A stretch of DNA of 64,000 nt. Origin: Pseudomonas entomophila. Its GTDB lineage: Bacteria; Pseudomonadota; Gammaproteobacteria; Pseudomonadales; Pseudomonadaceae. The stretch is taken from contig NZ_JARPQB010000004.1 of NCBI RefSeq assembly GCF_029478665.1, positions 1 through 64,000 on the forward strand, given 5' to 3'. Positions 8,508 through 18,530 of this stretch are shown piece by piece (positions within the stretch are counted from its first letter, which is position 1; every line of letters starts with the position of its first letter). A program made the position numbers and the translations under genes. Under the pieces are notes generated by a model, which was not told the origin of the DNA, made no database searches, and worked only from the letters and a program-made list of their open reading frames with translations.

Positions 8508-9047
8508 TCAGCCACGGCTGTCGCAGGCCGCTGCCTGCTTGAGGTGAGGCACGAAGTTGCATGGACGATGACGCGCGTCGAGCTGCTCGGCCAGGATGCC
8601 GTCCCAACCGGTGCGCACTGCGTTGGTCGAGCCCGGCAGGCAGCACACCAGGGTACCGTTGGCCAGGCCGGCCAGGGCACGGGACTGGATGGTGGAGGTG
8701 CCGATATCGGCCACCGAGATCTGCCGGAACAGTTCGCCGAAGCCTTCCACCTGCTTGTCCAGCAGGCACGCCACGGCTTCCGGCGTACTGTCACGGCCGG
8801 TAAAACCGGTGCCACCGGTAACCAGCACGACCTGGACCTGCTCGTCGGCGATCCAGGTGGCGACCTGCGCGCGGATCTTGTACAGGTCGTCCTTGAGCAG
8901 CACGCGCGCGGCAAGCTGGTGACCAGCCGCGGTGAGGCGGTCGACGAACAGCTGGCCAGAAGTGTCGGTGTCGAAGGTACGGGTGTCGCTGACCGTCAGC
9001 ACGGCAATGTTCAGCGGCACGAAAGGGGTATCTGCCTTGGCTTTCAT
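8508..9047 (-). CDS. moaB: Molybdenum cofactor biosynthesis protein MoaB/Mog-like
   Basis: A 179-residue single-domain MoCF-binding protein that adenylylates molybdopterin before molybdate insertion (MogA activity; E. coli MoaB itself is debated). The fold signature is LVTGGTGFTGRDSTPEA, preceded by VLTVSDTRTFDTDTSG and followed by CCLPGSTNAVRTGWDGIL. It is the first gene of a two-gene operon with moeA. Its start MKAKADTPF is the only Met near the N-terminal strand. Confidence 0.93.
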   Translation of the reverse strand: MKAKADTPFVPLNIAVLTVSDTRTFDTDTSGQLFVDRLTAAGHQLAARVLLKDDLYKIRAQVATWIADEQVQVVLVTGGTGFTGRDSTPEAVACLLDKQVEGFGELFRQISVADIGTSTIQSRALAGLANGTLVCCLPGSTNAVRTGWDGILAEQLDARHRPCNFVPHLKQAAACDSRG

Positions 9048-9216
9048 GAGGGTACGTCGCAGGGGAACAGGGATGTGCGCTGTTATATCACAGGCCGGCC
9101 CCGCCGTAGTTCTTGGTCAATCCCGTTGCGATGGCGCTATGCTGCCCTTTTCAAGGAACTTGCGTGGACGCCCTGCGTCTCAATGTTATCTAGCACCCTC
9201 GCACTGGAGAAACACG

Positions 9217-9438
9217 ATGATCCAACGGACCCTTCCCGCCTTCCTGCTCGCCCTGGGCCTTGGCGCCCTTGCCGGCTGCTCCTCGCCCACCGTCATCACC
9301 CTGAACGACGGCCGCGAGATCCAGGCGGTGGACACCCCTAGCTACGATGAAGACTCCGGCTTCTACGAGTTCGAACAGCTTGATGGCAAGCGCACCCGCA
9401 TCAACAAAGATCAAGTCCGCACCGTCAAGGACCTGTGA
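9217..9438 (+). CDS. YgdI/YgdR-family small lipoprotein
   Basis: A 73-residue outer-membrane-type lipoprotein. A signal peptide (residues 1-20) ends in lipobox LAGC with the lipidated Cys at 21, followed by the DUF903 core (VITLNDGREIQAVDTPSYD ... GKRTRINKDQVRTV). This SH3-like fold is common in Gammaproteobacteria and its function is unknown. A GGAG Shine-Dalgarno lies just before the ATG. A strong hairpin follows the stop. Confidence 0.9.
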   Translation: MIQRTLPAFLLALGLGALAGCSSPTVITLNDGREIQAVDTPSYDEDSGFYEFEQLDGKRTRINKDQVRTVKDL

Positions 9439-9447
9439 TCGACACGG

Positions 9448-9495
9448 CTTTTTCTCATAACCCCTTTTTGCAACAAGGGGTTGCGTGAGAAAAAG
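9448..9495. terminator. Extended hairpin between lipoprotein gene and tRNA-Pro
   Basis: Outer arms CTTTTTCTCA and TGAGAAAAAG flank inner arms AACCCCTT and AAGGGGTT, giving a long imperfect stem. The AT-rich outer arms make T-rich tracts on both strands. It likely terminates the lipoprotein transcript and/or acts bidirectionally. Confidence 0.6.
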
Positions 9496-9518
9496 CGATG
9501 CAGTAGGATTTTGGCCAT

Positions 9519-9595
9519 CGGAGTGTAGCGCAGCCAGGTAGCGCGTCTCGTTCGGGACGAGAAGGCCGCAGGTTCGAATCCTGTCTCTCCGACCA
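9519..9595 (+). tRNA. tRNA-Pro (anticodon CGG)
   Basis: A 77-nt cloverleaf. The acceptor stem starts CGGAGTG and ends CTCTCCG-ACCA with CCA encoded (one T-T mismatch). The D-arm is GCGCAGCCAGGTAGCGC. The anticodon stem CTCGT/ACGAG encloses a TCGGG loop with anticodon CGG. The T-loop is GGTTCGAATCC. It reads CCG, a frequent Pro codon in this genome. Confidence 0.97.
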
Positions 9596-9603
9596 AACCC
9601 CTC

Positions 9604-9631
9604 AAAAAAACCCGCCTCGAGCGGGTTTTTT
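9604..9631 (+). terminator. Rho-independent terminator of tRNA-Pro
   Basis: The hairpin ACCCGC-CTCGA-GCGGGT is preceded by an A-run and followed by TTTTTT. It starts about 9 nt after the tRNA CCA end. Confidence 0.9.
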
Positions 9632-9655
9632 GTTGCCTGCGCAAAAATACGATTT

Positions 9656-9718
9656 CGTAGGAGCCGGCTTGCCGGCGAACGGGGTTGTACCCGATTCGCC
9701 GGCAAGCCGGCTCCTACG
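9656..9718. repeat. REP inverted pair (GTAGGAGCCGGC type)
   Basis: Two 24-nt arms in inverted orientation (CGTAGGAGCCGGCTTGCCGG and complement) around a loop of about 15 nt. It lies immediately 3' of mqo. It is a typical Pseudomonas REP pair and could protect or terminate the mqo transcript. Confidence 0.85.
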
Positions 9719-9723
9719 TAGTG

Positions 9724-11298
9724 TCAGTGCGCGGCTTCCGGCAACACCGGCACGTACAGCAGTTGCAGGCGCGCGCTGCTCCACTCGCGGGTCGTGTTGG
9801 TCAGCACCAGGTCGTTGTTGAGCTTGCGCCCATAGGTCGGCACGATCTCTTTGAGCTTCGCCTGCCACTCCGGCGTCTTGATCCGATCCTTGAAAGTCTT
9901 CTCCAGCACGCTCAGCATGATCGGCGCAGCGGTCGAGGCACCTGGCGAGGCACCCAGCAGCGCGGCAATGCTGCCATCCTGGGCGGCCACCACTTCGGTA
10001 CCGAACTGCAGCACGCCGCCGTGCTCAGGGTCCTTCTTGATCACCTGGACGCGCTGCCCGGCCTGGAGCAGTTTCCAGTCTTCGTTCTTGGCGTTGGGGA
10101 AGTACTCGCGCAGCGCCGCCATGCGGTCGTCGAAGCTGAGCATCAACTGGCCCATCAGGTAGGTGCTCAGGTCGATGTTGTCGATGCCGGCATGCATCAT
10201 CGGGCTGAGGTTGTGGCTGTTCAGGGAGGCGAACATGTCCAGCAGCGAGCCGTTCTTCAGGTACTTGGTGGAGAAGGTCGCGAACGGGCCGAACAGCAGT
10301 ACCTCCTTGCCATCGATCACCCGGGTATCGAGGTGCGGCACCGACATCGGTGGCGCGCCGACCGAAGCCTTGCCGTACAGCTTGGCCTTGTGACGGGCAA
10401 CCAGGTCCGGGTTGTCGGTCATCAGGAACTGGCCACCCACCGGGAAGCCGGCGTAGCCCTCGGCTTCCGGGATGCCGGACTGCTGCAGCAGCTTGAGCGC
10501 GCCGCCACCGGCGCCGATGAACACGAACTTCGCCTTGACCACACTCTGCTTTGCGCCGTTGGCCAGGTCGGCCACCACCACGTTCCAACTACCATCCTGG
10601 TTGCGGGCGATATCGCGCACTTCATGGCTCAGGTGCAGCTTGACGTTAGGGTTGCGGGTCATCGAAGCGAACAGCTGGCGGGTGATCTCCCCGAAGTTCA
10701 CGTCGGTTCCGATCGCCATGTGGGTGGCGGCGACCTTCTGCCCCGGATCACGCCCCTCCATCACCAGCGGCACCCACTTGCGGATCTGCTCGTGGTCCTC
10801 GGAGATCTCCATGCCACGGAACAGCGAGCTGTGGCGCAAGGCCTCGACGCGCTTGTGCAGGAATGCGACGTTCTCGTCACCCCAGACGAAGCTCATGTGC
10901 GGCACGTTGTTGATGAACGAACGTGGGTTGTTCAACACACCCTGTTCGACCTGGTAGGCCCAGAACTGCTTGGACACCTCGAACTGCTCGTTGACGTTGA
11001 CCGCCTTGCTGATATCGATGCCGCCATCCGCACCGACACTGGTGTAGTTCAGCTCGCAGAAGGCCGAGTGCCCGGTGCCGGCGTTGTTCCAGGCGTTGGA
11101 GCTTTCCTCGGCGACCTGGTCCATGCGCTCGTAGACGTCAACGGTCCAGTTCGGTTCCAGCTCGGTGAGGTAGGTCCCCAGGCTCGCGCTCATGATGCCG
11201 CCGCCGATCAGCAGGACATCGACGGTCTTTTCCGGCTCCGAGGGCTTGGAGCAGCCGATGACGCTCAGGCACAGGAGCGTCAGCAGGAGTTTTTTCAT
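9724..11298 (-). CDS. mqo: Malate:quinone oxidoreductase, lipoprotein form
   Basis: 524 residues. The enzyme is FAD-dependent and membrane-associated; it oxidises malate to oxaloacetate and passes electrons to quinone. After an N-terminal signal sequence comes the FAD-binding motif [17 protein letters not shown], then [23 protein letters not shown] and the late block [13 protein letters not shown]. Unusually, the protein begins [19 protein letters not shown], a signal peptide with a lipobox (VIGC, Cys at 16). The frame extends upstream but only this ATG gives a sensible N-terminus. Confidence 0.93.
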   Translation of the reverse strand: MKKLLLTLLCLSVIGCSKPSEPEKTVDVLLIGGGIMSASLGTYLTELEPNWTVDVYERMDQVAEESSNAWNNAGTGHSAFCELNYTSVGADGGIDISKAVNVNEQFEVSKQFWAYQVEQGVLNNPRSFINNVPHMSFVWGDENVAFLHKRVEALRHSSLFRGMEISEDHEQIRKWVPLVMEGRDPGQKVAATHMAIGTDVNFGEITRQLFASMTRNPNVKLHLSHEVRDIARNQDGSWNVVVADLANGAKQSVVKAKFVFIGAGGGALKLLQQSGIPEAEGYAGFPVGGQFLMTDNPDLVARHKAKLYGKASVGAPPMSVPHLDTRVIDGKEVLLFGPFATFSTKYLKNGSLLDMFASLNSHNLSPMMHAGIDNIDLSTYLMGQLMLSFDDRMAALREYFPNAKNEDWKLLQAGQRVQVIKKDPEHGGVLQFGTEVVAAQDGSIAALLGASPGASTAAPIMLSVLEKTFKDRIKTPEWQAKLKEIVPTYGRKLNNDLVLTNTTREWSSARLQLLYVPVLPEAAH

Positions 11299-11553
11299 TA
11301 GCTCAATCCAATTGAAGTGAAGGACTGGCAGTCGTTGCCCCCGGTGTGCACGCCCGGATGTTGTTGTTCTGGTTCGCAGGAGTCTTGCGGGATCGGGGCA
11401 CGATCGCCTCGGGCCGTGGCCCGGAGCGCCGTAAAGCAGGGAGTGTGCCAGGTGTGGCGGGGCCAGTATCCATGCGGGGACTGGGCTGCACACGGGCCCA
11501 TGGGGTGGCGGTAATCCGCCAAGCACATGAATATCTGGCGGATTCCCCGCTCC
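11299..11553. other. mqo upstream region, no gene seen
   Basis: This part of the 349-nt gap between mqo and the chemoreceptor contains no supported reading frame. It must hold the mqo promoter, but no clear -35/-10 pair could be picked by eye. Confidence 0.5.
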
Positions 11554-11638
11554 CTGTAGGAGCCAGCCTTGCTGGCGAACCGGCGATCGACATGACGTCG
11601 GTGTCGCATTGGTTCGCCAGCAAGGCTGGCTCCTACAG
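11554..11638. repeat. REP inverted pair, 28-nt perfect arms
   Basis: Arm 11554-11581 (CTGTAGGAGCCAGCCTTGCT...) is the exact reverse complement of arm 11611-11638, with a 29-nt loop. It sits just 3' of the chemoreceptor gene. Confidence 0.9.
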
Positions 11639-11647
11639 GGGATAGTG

Positions 11648-13264
11648 TCAGCGAGTGAGGCGCGCGGTCACTTCACCCAACTGCCCCGACAAGCCATGCA
11701 GGTGCTGCCCGGCCTGCTCGGTATGCTGCACCGCCTCCTGGTTGGCCGTGGCGATACGGGTGATCTCGACCAGGTTGCGGGAAATGTCCTCGGCGACGCT
11801 GGTCTGCTCCTCGGCGGCCGTGGCGATCTGCCGGTTCATGTCGCGGATCGCCTCCACCGCGGTGGTGATGCGCTGCAGCATCTGCCCGGCCTGCTGCACC
11901 TGCTCGGCACCCTCCTCGCTGCGTTGCTGGCCGCTTTCGATGGCCTTGACCGCTTCCACCGCGCCGGACTGCACGGCCTCGATGATCTGGTGGATCTCGG
12001 CGATCGACGCCGCGGTGCGCTGGGCCAGGCTGCGCACTTCGTCGGCGACCACCGCGAAACCGCGCCCGGCCTCGCCGGCGCGGGCGGCCTCGATGGCGGC
12101 GTTGAGCGCCAGCAGGTTGGTCTGCTCGGCAATGCCACGGATCACCTCGAGCACCTTGCCGATGCGCGTGCTGTCGTTCTCCAGGTGGCGGATCACCGCA
12201 GCCGTGCCAGCAATCTCGCGGTTGACCAAGGCAATGATATCGATGGTCTGCTGCATCACCCGATCACCCGCCTGGGCACTGTGGTCGGCATCGTCCGCCG
12301 CACGCGCCGCCTCAGCGGCATGGCGGGCCACTTCCTGGGCCGTGGCGGACATTTCGTGCATGGCGGTGGCAACCTGGTCGGTGCGCTGGAACTGGTCCTG
12401 GGTACCGTGGGCCATGTCGCCGGCAATATTGCGCAGCCGGCCGCTGGCGCTTTCCAGCTCTTCGGCGTTGCCTTTGAGCCGGCCAACGGTGTCGGCGAGA
12501 AAATCTCGCAGGGTGTTGGCCGCCAGCGCCAGCCGCCCCAGTTCGTCTTCGCGGTTGCTTTGCACCCGGGCGCCAAAGCGGCCCTGGCTGAGCTGGGCGA
12601 CGTATTCGATGAGCTGACGGATCGGCTCGACCAGGCTGCGGTTGACCAGCCACAGGCTGAACAGACCTACAAGCACCGCCGAGGCCAGCATCACCAGCAC
12701 ACCCAGCCATACAGTGCGCTCGGCGCTGGCGCTGATGGCGCTGGCGCGACTACCGGCATCGGCCCGCAGTTGCTCGACCAAGGCGCTCATCTGGTCACTG
12801 GTGGCGCGATCAACGCCCTTGACCGCCAGGTCACCTGCCACGGGGTCGCCACCGGCGGCGAGGAAGGCCTGGCGCCCTTGTTCATAGGCCGCGCCCAACT
12901 GGCGATGGCTGTCCTTGAGTTGCTCCAGGCGGCCCTTGAGCGCCGGGTCGCCATTGGTGATCAGTTGCCCCAGCAATTGCTGCACCTGCTGCTCACGCGC
13001 CTGGAACTGCTGCCAGTACTTGTCCAGCTCGGCCGGCTGGCGGCCGCGCAGCAGCACGTTCTTCCATTCCTGCACCTGGATCTTGAACTGCAGGTTGGCT
13101 TCATCAATCAGTTGCGAGGCACGCAACGGCCCGTCAACCAGCTCGGCATAGCCACGCACGCTGGAGGACAGGAACTGGAAGCACACCAGCGCGATCAGCA
13201 GGATCGCCACCAGGCTGCCACCAAGCAGGGAGAGAATTTGCACTCTGAGGGATTTACGCAACAT
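11648..13264 (-). CDS. Methyl-accepting chemotaxis protein
   Basis: A 538-residue transmembrane chemoreceptor. TM1 is about residues 9-31. The periplasmic helical sensor runs about 32-188. TM2 ([21 protein letters not shown]) is followed by a HAMP domain ([15 protein letters not shown]) and a long cytoplasmic coiled coil. The hairpin tip is [19 protein letters not shown], the CheA/CheW contact. The ligand domain looks like a helical bundle, but its ligand cannot be read from sequence. No CheR-binding C-terminal pentapeptide is present. The start MLRKSLRVQ is chosen as the beginning of TM1. Confidence 0.93.
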   Translation of the reverse strand: MLRKSLRVQILSLLGGSLVAILLIALVCFQFLSSSVRGYAELVDGPLRASQLIDEANLQFKIQVQEWKNVLLRGRQPAELDKYWQQFQAREQQVQQLLGQLITNGDPALKGRLEQLKDSHRQLGAAYEQGRQAFLAAGGDPVAGDLAVKGVDRATSDQMSALVEQLRADAGSRASAISASAERTVWLGVLVMLASAVLVGLFSLWLVNRSLVEPIRQLIEYVAQLSQGRFGARVQSNREDELGRLALAANTLRDFLADTVGRLKGNAEELESASGRLRNIAGDMAHGTQDQFQRTDQVATAMHEMSATAQEVARHAAEAARAADDADHSAQAGDRVMQQTIDIIALVNREIAGTAAVIRHLENDSTRIGKVLEVIRGIAEQTNLLALNAAIEAARAGEAGRGFAVVADEVRSLAQRTAASIAEIHQIIEAVQSGAVEAVKAIESGQQRSEEGAEQVQQAGQMLQRITTAVEAIRDMNRQIATAAEEQTSVAEDISRNLVEITRIATANQEAVQHTEQAGQHLHGLSGQLGEVTARLTR

Positions 13265-13455
13265 TGCGGATCTCGGAACAAGGAAGTAAGGAAACGGCAC
13301 ACGCGAGCGCTGCCGGCAGAGGCATCCTTGTCCTCGTTCTCGGGCCAAAAAAAAGCCGCCATCGGTCGATAGCAGCCAGGTCGAGCACTTACGCAACAGC
13401 TGAGCCAGATAGTCTCAGGCAATTGCTACAGAAATGTTACAAATTCGCGACAAGC

Positions 13456-15219
13456 TCACCTGCCATTGAATTGCAGCGCTGCCAGCCGGGCATACAGCGG
13501 GCTGTCCTCGAGCAACTGGCGGTGTGTACCAAAGGCGACCAAGCGGCCCTTGTCGATCACCGCGATACGGTCGGCATATTGCACCGTGGCCAGGCGATGG
13601 GCAATGACCAGCGTGGTGCGTCCGACCATCAGCAGTGGCAGTGCCTGCTGGATCAAATGTTCGCTTTGCGCATCGAGGGCGCTGGTGGCCTCATCCAGCA
13701 GCAGGACCGGGGCGTTCACCAACAATGCCCGGGCAATCGCCAGGCGCTGGCGCTGCCCACCGGACAGGCCGCCACCGCCCTCGCCCAGTGGCGTCTGGTA
13801 GCCCTGGGGCAGTTGCACGATGAATTCGTGAGCATGGGCACTGCGCGCCGCGGCTTCGACGTCGGCCAGGCTGGCTTCGGGCCGGCCATAACGAATGTTG
13901 GCCTCCACCGTGCCACGAAACAGCGCGGGCTGCTGGGCGACCAGGGCGAACTGGGCACGTAGCTCGGCTGGCGACAATGTGCTGATAGGCTGGCCGTCGA
14001 GCAGGATGCTGCCGGACTGCGGGTCGTAGAAGCGCAACAGCAGGTCGAACAGGGTCGACTTGCCGGCGCCAGAGGGTCCGACCAAGGCCACCGTCTGTCC
14101 GGGTTGAACCCGCAGGCTCAGGCCATCCACGGCCGCCGCCGAGGGGCGTGACGGGTAGGCGAAACGCACCTCGTGCAGCTCGATGGCACCACGGGCACGC
14201 CCACCCGGCAGGCAGCCCGCCTCGACTGGCGGCAGGATCGCACTCTGCGCGGCCAGCAGCTCAGCAATGCGCTCGGCGGCGCCCGCCGCCCGTTGCAGTT
14301 CGCCGATCACTTCGCTCAAGGTGCCGAAGGCGCTGCCGACGATCAAGCTGTAGAACACGAACGCCGCCAGCTCACCGCCAGAGATCCGCCCGGCGATCAC
14401 ATCCATGCCGCCCACCCAGAGCATCACCCCCACCGCGCCGAGCACCAGCACGATCACCAGGGTGATCAGCCAGGCACGCTGGGCGATTCGCCGCCGCGCC
14501 ACAGCGAACGCCGCCTCCACGGTCTCGGCGAACAACAGGCGGTCACGCGCTTCATGGTTGTAGGCCTGCACGGTCTTGATCTGGCCCAGGGTTTCGGCGA
14601 CATAGCTGCCGACATCGGCGACCCGGTCCTGGCTCTGGCGCGACAGGCTGCGCACCCGTCGGCCGAACAGCAGGATCGGTGCCAGCACCAGCGGCAGGGC
14701 CAACACCACGATGCTGGTGAGCTTGGGGTTGGTCACGAACAACAGCAGCACACCCCCGACCACCATCAGGGCATTGCGCAGGAACATCGACAGCGACGAG
14801 CCAATCACCGATTGCAGCAGCGTGGTGTCGGCGGTCAACCGAGACTGGATTTCCGAGCTGCGGTTATCCTCGAAAAAGCCGGGATGCAGGCTGACCAGAT
14901 GATCGAACACCACTCGACGGATATCGGCGACGCAGCGCTCGCCGATCCATGACACCAGGTAGAAGCGGGCGAAGGTGCCGACCGCCAGCGCCATCACCAG
15001 CAGCAGGAACAAACCGATGGTCTGGTTGAGCTGGTGGGGCGAGCGGGTCATGAAGCCCTGGTCGACCAACAACCGAATACCCTGCCCCATCGACAAGGTG
15101 ATGCCGGCGGTGACCACCAGCGCCAGCAAAGCCAGCAGGGCCTGGCGACGGTATGGGCGGATGAATTGCCAGCCCAGGTGCAGGGCACGGCGTTGGCGGG
15201 AAGAAATCGTTTCAGGCAT
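13456..15219 (-). CDS. ABC transporter, fused permease-ATPase (MsbA/LmrA type)
   Basis: 587 residues forming one half of a homodimeric exporter. Six membrane helices lie within residues 25-310 (for example ALLALLALVVTAGITLSMG and LITLVIVLVLGAVGVMLWV). The ATPase domain is about 345-580, with Walker A GPSGAGKST, signature LSGGQRQRL, Walker B VLLLDEATSALD and switch HRLAT. This clade is often annotated as multidrug or lipid export; the essential msbA is normally next to lpxK, which is absent here, so a second MsbA-like exporter is more likely. Substrate unknown. Confidence 0.92.
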   Translation of the reverse strand: MPETISSRQRRALHLGWQFIRPYRRQALLALLALVVTAGITLSMGQGIRLLVDQGFMTRSPHQLNQTIGLFLLLVMALAVGTFARFYLVSWIGERCVADIRRVVFDHLVSLHPGFFEDNRSSEIQSRLTADTTLLQSVIGSSLSMFLRNALMVVGGVLLLFVTNPKLTSIVVLALPLVLAPILLFGRRVRSLSRQSQDRVADVGSYVAETLGQIKTVQAYNHEARDRLLFAETVEAAFAVARRRIAQRAWLITLVIVLVLGAVGVMLWVGGMDVIAGRISGGELAAFVFYSLIVGSAFGTLSEVIGELQRAAGAAERIAELLAAQSAILPPVEAGCLPGGRARGAIELHEVRFAYPSRPSAAAVDGLSLRVQPGQTVALVGPSGAGKSTLFDLLLRFYDPQSGSILLDGQPISTLSPAELRAQFALVAQQPALFRGTVEANIRYGRPEASLADVEAAARSAHAHEFIVQLPQGYQTPLGEGGGGLSGGQRQRLAIARALLVNAPVLLLDEATSALDAQSEHLIQQALPLLMVGRTTLVIAHRLATVQYADRIAVIDKGRLVAFGTHRQLLEDSPLYARLAALQFNGR

Positions 15220-15477
15220 GGCGACCGTCGTTCGACACAGGTGAGCACAAAGACTACCACTCGTCCGCCTGGCGGGAACGCCTGGCAACCGGTGGCATCG
15301 CATCACAGGTAGGTGAAACGGCCACTCGACAGTCCCTAGACGGATTCGTTCTAACGTATCACTGGAGCTTTGCCGTGGTTTCTGTTGGACTGTCCTGGCC
15401 GTGACACCCAGGAGCTGTCACAGGTTTTTCACGGCGCGGACAGTATCCTGAGCTTGAACCTGAAGAGGAGACAGGAC

Positions 15478-15651
15478 ATGAGTTTGCAGCACCGCAACGA
15501 GACCCCGAAGGCGCAACAACCGTCGCAACCCCAGGTGTGCGGTTCGGTCATCGATGCCCAGGGCCGCGAAATCCCGATTACCGAGCAGATGATCCAGAAA
15601 GCGTGCGAGGATCTTGAACAAAGCCGGGTCAAGAAAGTCCGCAAGGGCTGA
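15478..15651 (+). CDS. PA1571-like small conserved protein
   Basis: A 57-residue protein whose conserved part is GSVIDAQGREIPITEQMIQKACEDLEQSR. It is a small soluble family common in Pseudomonas with no known function. It has a GAGGAG Shine-Dalgarno 7 nt upstream of the ATG and its own terminator, so it is a monocistronic gene. The C-terminus is basic (VKKVRKG). Confidence 0.8.
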   Translation: MSLQHRNETPKAQQPSQPQVCGSVIDAQGREIPITEQMIQKACEDLEQSRVKKVRKG

Positions 15652-15674
15652 AAGCCAGAACAAGAATTCACTGC

Positions 15675-15700
15675 AACCCGGCGCATGCGCCGGGTTTTTG
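15675..15700 (+). terminator. Rho-independent terminator
   Basis: The perfect hairpin AACCCGGCGC-AT-GCGCCGGGTT is followed by TTTG, 23 nt after the stop of the 57-residue gene. Confidence 0.88.
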
Positions 15701-15728
15701 TTGGGTTTCGTGTCGTGTGCACCAACGC

Positions 15729-15816
15729 CTGTAGGAGCGGCTTCAGCCGCGAACACCGGCGCAGCCGGTGCCAGGCACCGCGTCGCTTGCTTCGCGGCTG
15801 AAAGCCGCTCCTACAG
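15729..15816. repeat. REP inverted pair (GCGGCTTCAGCCGC type)
   Basis: Arm CTGTAGGAGCGGCTTCAGCC pairs with GGCTGAAAGCCGCTCCTACA, one base bulged, around a GC-rich loop that holds a smaller CACCGGCGCAGCCGGTG hairpin. It abuts the 3' end of pdxB. Confidence 0.88.
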
Positions 15817-15819
15817 GGG

Positions 15820-16971
15820 TCACGCTACGCAGACCAGCTCCGCTCCCAGTGCACTGACCATCTGCGCCAGCTGTGGTGCTTCACCGCGCACACCTACTGC
15901 CAACCCTTCGATCTCCCGCCGCACCGGGTAGTGCTTGCGCAGCAGGTCGAATGCCGCGCGCTGCTCAGCCACGTCATCGCTCAGGCTGCGGCGGAAATCG
16001 GCATCGTCGCGGCGCGGGTCATACACCGCACGGCACAGGGTGGCCAACGCCCAGGCTGGTTCTGCATTGGCATCCAGTTCGATGCGCGCCAGCGAATGTG
16101 CCGGCAGCAGGTCGGCCAGGCGCACCTGCTCGGGCTCACCGCGCCAGCGACAGAACGCCTGGTAGATCTGCGCGGTGCCGCGTTGCTTGCCATCCAGGCT
16201 GTAGCCGGCGATGTGCGGGGTGGCCAGGGTGCACAGGTCGGCCAGTTGCAGGTCCACCTGCGGCTCGCCTTCCCAGACATCGAGCACCGCATGCACGTCC
16301 TCGCGGTCAAGCAGCAGCTCGCGCAGGGCCACGTTGTCCACCACAGGGCCGCGGCTGGCGTTGATCAGCCAGGCACCGGGGCGCAGGCTTGCCAACCTTG
16401 CCTGGTCAAGCAGATGCCAGGTCGGATGCTCGCCACCTCGCTGCAGCGGCGTGTGCAGGCTGATCACGTCGCACTGCGCAAGGATCGTCTCAAGGCTGGC
16501 GAACGCCCCCCCTTCACTGGCCTCGCGCACCGGGTCGCAGACCAGCACTTTCCAGCCCAGGCCATGCAGCACCCGCACCAGGCGCCCCCCCACCTCACCC
16601 GCGCCGACCACGCCATAGACACGCTTGTCCAGGTCGACACCTTCGAGTTCGGCCAGGGTCAGCAGGCTGCCCAACACATAGTCGACCACACCGCGGGCGT
16701 TGCATCCCGGGGCACTGCTCCAGTGGATGCCGGCACCGGAGAAGTAGTCGAGGTCCAGGTGGTCGGTGCCGATGGTGCAGGTGCCGACGAAGCGCACCTT
16801 GCTACCATCGAGCAGTTGCCGGTCGACACGGGTCACCGAACGCACCAGCAGCACGTCGGCGTCCTTGACGCTGGCGGCATCGATGGCACGCCCAGGGTAA
16901 CGACGGATCTCGCCGAACCCGGCGAAGAAGGCATCGAGCAGCGGGATATTCTCGTCGGCAACTATCAGCAT
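15820..16971 (-). CDS. pdxB: Erythronate-4-phosphate dehydrogenase PdxB
   Basis: 383 residues. PdxB oxidises 4-phosphoerythronate in the DXP-dependent route to pyridoxal phosphate. The D-2-hydroxyacid dehydrogenase fold is clear: Rossmann motif [20 protein letters not shown], the ARG in NASRGPVVD, and catalytic Glu/His region [12 protein letters not shown]. The C-terminal extension of about 90 residues (DUF3410) distinguishes PdxB from other dehydrogenases. The N-terminus [16 protein letters not shown] is characteristic. The gene ends 3 nt from a REP pair. Confidence 0.96.
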   Translation of the reverse strand: MLIVADENIPLLDAFFAGFGEIRRYPGRAIDAASVKDADVLLVRSVTRVDRQLLDGSKVRFVGTCTIGTDHLDLDYFSGAGIHWSSAPGCNARGVVDYVLGSLLTLAELEGVDLDKRVYGVVGAGEVGGRLVRVLHGLGWKVLVCDPVREASEGGAFASLETILAQCDVISLHTPLQRGGEHPTWHLLDQARLASLRPGAWLINASRGPVVDNVALRELLLDREDVHAVLDVWEGEPQVDLQLADLCTLATPHIAGYSLDGKQRGTAQIYQAFCRWRGEPEQVRLADLLPAHSLARIELDANAEPAWALATLCRAVYDPRRDDADFRRSLSDDVAEQRAAFDLLRKHYPVRREIEGLAVGVRGEAPQLAQMVSALGAELVCVA

Positions 16972-17018
16972 GGCGCTCTCCTGTCAGGGGAGCGCAGTGT
17001 AGCGCGATCGCGCGGGGC

Positions 17019-17261
17019 TCAGTCGGCCTTCTTGCGGATCCAGTACAGGTAGGTGCCGGCCTCTTCCTGCTGGGACAGCAGCTCGTGGCCGAGGAAGACG
17101 CAGAATTTGGGAATGTCGCGGCGGGTCGACGGGTCGGTGGCAATCACCTTGAGCACGCCGCCGGCTGCCAGCTCGCGCACATGCTTGTGCAGCATCATCA
17201 CCGGCTCCGGGCAGTTGAGGCCGGTGGCGTCGAGGGTCGCGTCGTGGGTCAGGTCGGTCAT
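17019..17261 (-). CDS. tusA: Sulfur carrier protein TusA
   Basis: 80 residues. TusA takes persulfide sulfur from IscS and passes it on for 2-thiouridine formation in tRNA wobble positions. The motif [20 protein letters not shown] carries the single persulfide-forming Cys in CPxP. Length is normal. The ATG in MTDLTHD is used; an earlier Met would add 12 residues absent from the family. It lies about 50 nt upstream of pdxB in the same direction. Confidence 0.93.
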   Translation of the reverse strand: MTDLTHDATLDATGLNCPEPVMMLHKHVRELAAGGVLKVIATDPSTRRDIPKFCVFLGHELLSQQEEAGTYLYWIRKKAD

Positions 17262-17350
17262 GGGGGGCTCCGCTAAATGAAAGGCATTGTGGCGCATCGC
17301 CGGATGGACTCCAAGCCCACCTGCCGGCGCTCATGGATTTGGCGCGACCT

Positions 17351-17425
17351 CTGTAGGCGCGACTTCAACCGCGATCACCCGCGAAACGGGCGTCGCCTGC
17401 ATCGCGGCTGAAGCCGCTCCTACGG
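17351..17425. repeat. REP inverted pair, diverged
   Basis: Arm CTGTAGGCGCGACTTCAACC and arm GCGGCTGAAGCCGCTCCTACG form an imperfect pair around a GCGAAACGGGCGTCGC loop. It sits between tusA and rlmM, 3' of rlmM. Confidence 0.75.
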
Positions 17426-17465
17426 AAGGCCCTGTTCCCTGCGCGATTTCCTGCGGGGCATCAGC

Positions 17466-18530
17466 TCAACGCGGCTTCAGGTCCAGCCGACGCAGGTGGC
17501 AGGTCACTTCCTCACGGTCGTGATACAGCTGCTTGCAGGCGATCGACACCTTCACCTTGCGCTCTTTGAACCCGGCTTCGATACGGTCGAGCAACTTGCG
17601 CACTTCGGCATGGCGCTGCTTCATCGGCAACTTGAGGTTGACCACCGCCTCGCGGCATAGCCCTTCGCCCAGCCACGTCTCGATCAGCGAGGCCGTGCGC
17701 GCGGGCTTCTCGACGATATCGCAGACCATCCAGTCCACCGTCTGCTTGGGTTTCCAGGTGAAACCGTCGGCCATCAGGTGCGTCACCAGGCCGGTGTCCA
17801 TCAGGCTCTCGGCCATGGGGCCGTTGTCGATGGCGGTCACCAGCATGCCGCGCTTGACCAGCTGGTAAGTCCAGCCGCCAGGCGAGGCCCCCAGGTCGAC
17901 ACCGGTCATGTCGTCGTTCAGGCGCTGGTCCCACTGCTCACGCGGGATGAACTGATGCCAGGCCTCCTCGAGCTTGAGGGTCGAGCGGCTGGGTGCCTCG
18001 CGGGGAAACTTCAGCCGTGGGATGCCCATCGGCCACAGGGCCGAATTATCCGCCTCGGCCAGGCCCAGGAACACACGCCGACCACTGATGAACGTCAACA
18101 ACAGACGCGGGCGCCGGGCATCGTCGACCAGCCTGCCGGCTTTCTCCAGCGCTTTGCGCAGGGGCACTTCGAACTTGCGGCAGAAGGTCGACAGCTCCTT
18201 GCCTTCGTTGCTGTCGAGCACTTCCAGCCACAAGCCGCCGCACACCGGCAGGTCGGCCAGGTGTTCCAGCAGCACGCTGATGCGGTCTGTCTCCGGGAGT
18301 TCGACGAAAGCCCCCCTCGCCCACTGGCGCGGGAAGATCAACTGGGCAAAGCGCAACTCATGCATCAGCCGCTGCGCGCCATCGGGCTCGGTGCAGACGA
18401 ACTCGGCGCACGCACTCTGTGGTTTGCCCTTGGCATAGCCGGCCACCCCAAGGTGGGCAGCGTGTTCGCTGATTTCGGCGCAGACCTCGCCCTCGAAGCC
18501 GGGCCGGCAATGCATGAACAGGGTATTCAT
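17466..18530 (-). CDS. rlmM: 23S rRNA 2'-O-ribose methyltransferase RlmM
   Basis: 354 residues. RlmM methylates the 2'-OH of C2498 in 23S rRNA. The N-terminal THUMP-like region (MNTLFMHCRPGFEGEVCAEI) is followed by a Rossmann methyltransferase domain with the SAM-binding block MTGVDLGASPGGWTYQLVKRG. The catalytic K-D-K-E set is spread through WMVCDIVEKP and VVNLKLPMKQRH. Length matches the E. coli protein. Codon use is like its neighbours and it is probably monocistronic. Confidence 0.95.
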   Translation of the reverse strand: MNTLFMHCRPGFEGEVCAEISEHAAHLGVAGYAKGKPQSACAEFVCTEPDGAQRLMHELRFAQLIFPRQWARGAFVELPETDRISVLLEHLADLPVCGGLWLEVLDSNEGKELSTFCRKFEVPLRKALEKAGRLVDDARRPRLLLTFISGRRVFLGLAEADNSALWPMGIPRLKFPREAPSRSTLKLEEAWHQFIPREQWDQRLNDDMTGVDLGASPGGWTYQLVKRGMLVTAIDNGPMAESLMDTGLVTHLMADGFTWKPKQTVDWMVCDIVEKPARTASLIETWLGEGLCREAVVNLKLPMKQRHAEVRKLLDRIEAGFKERKVKVSIACKQLYHDREEVTCHLRRLDLKPR

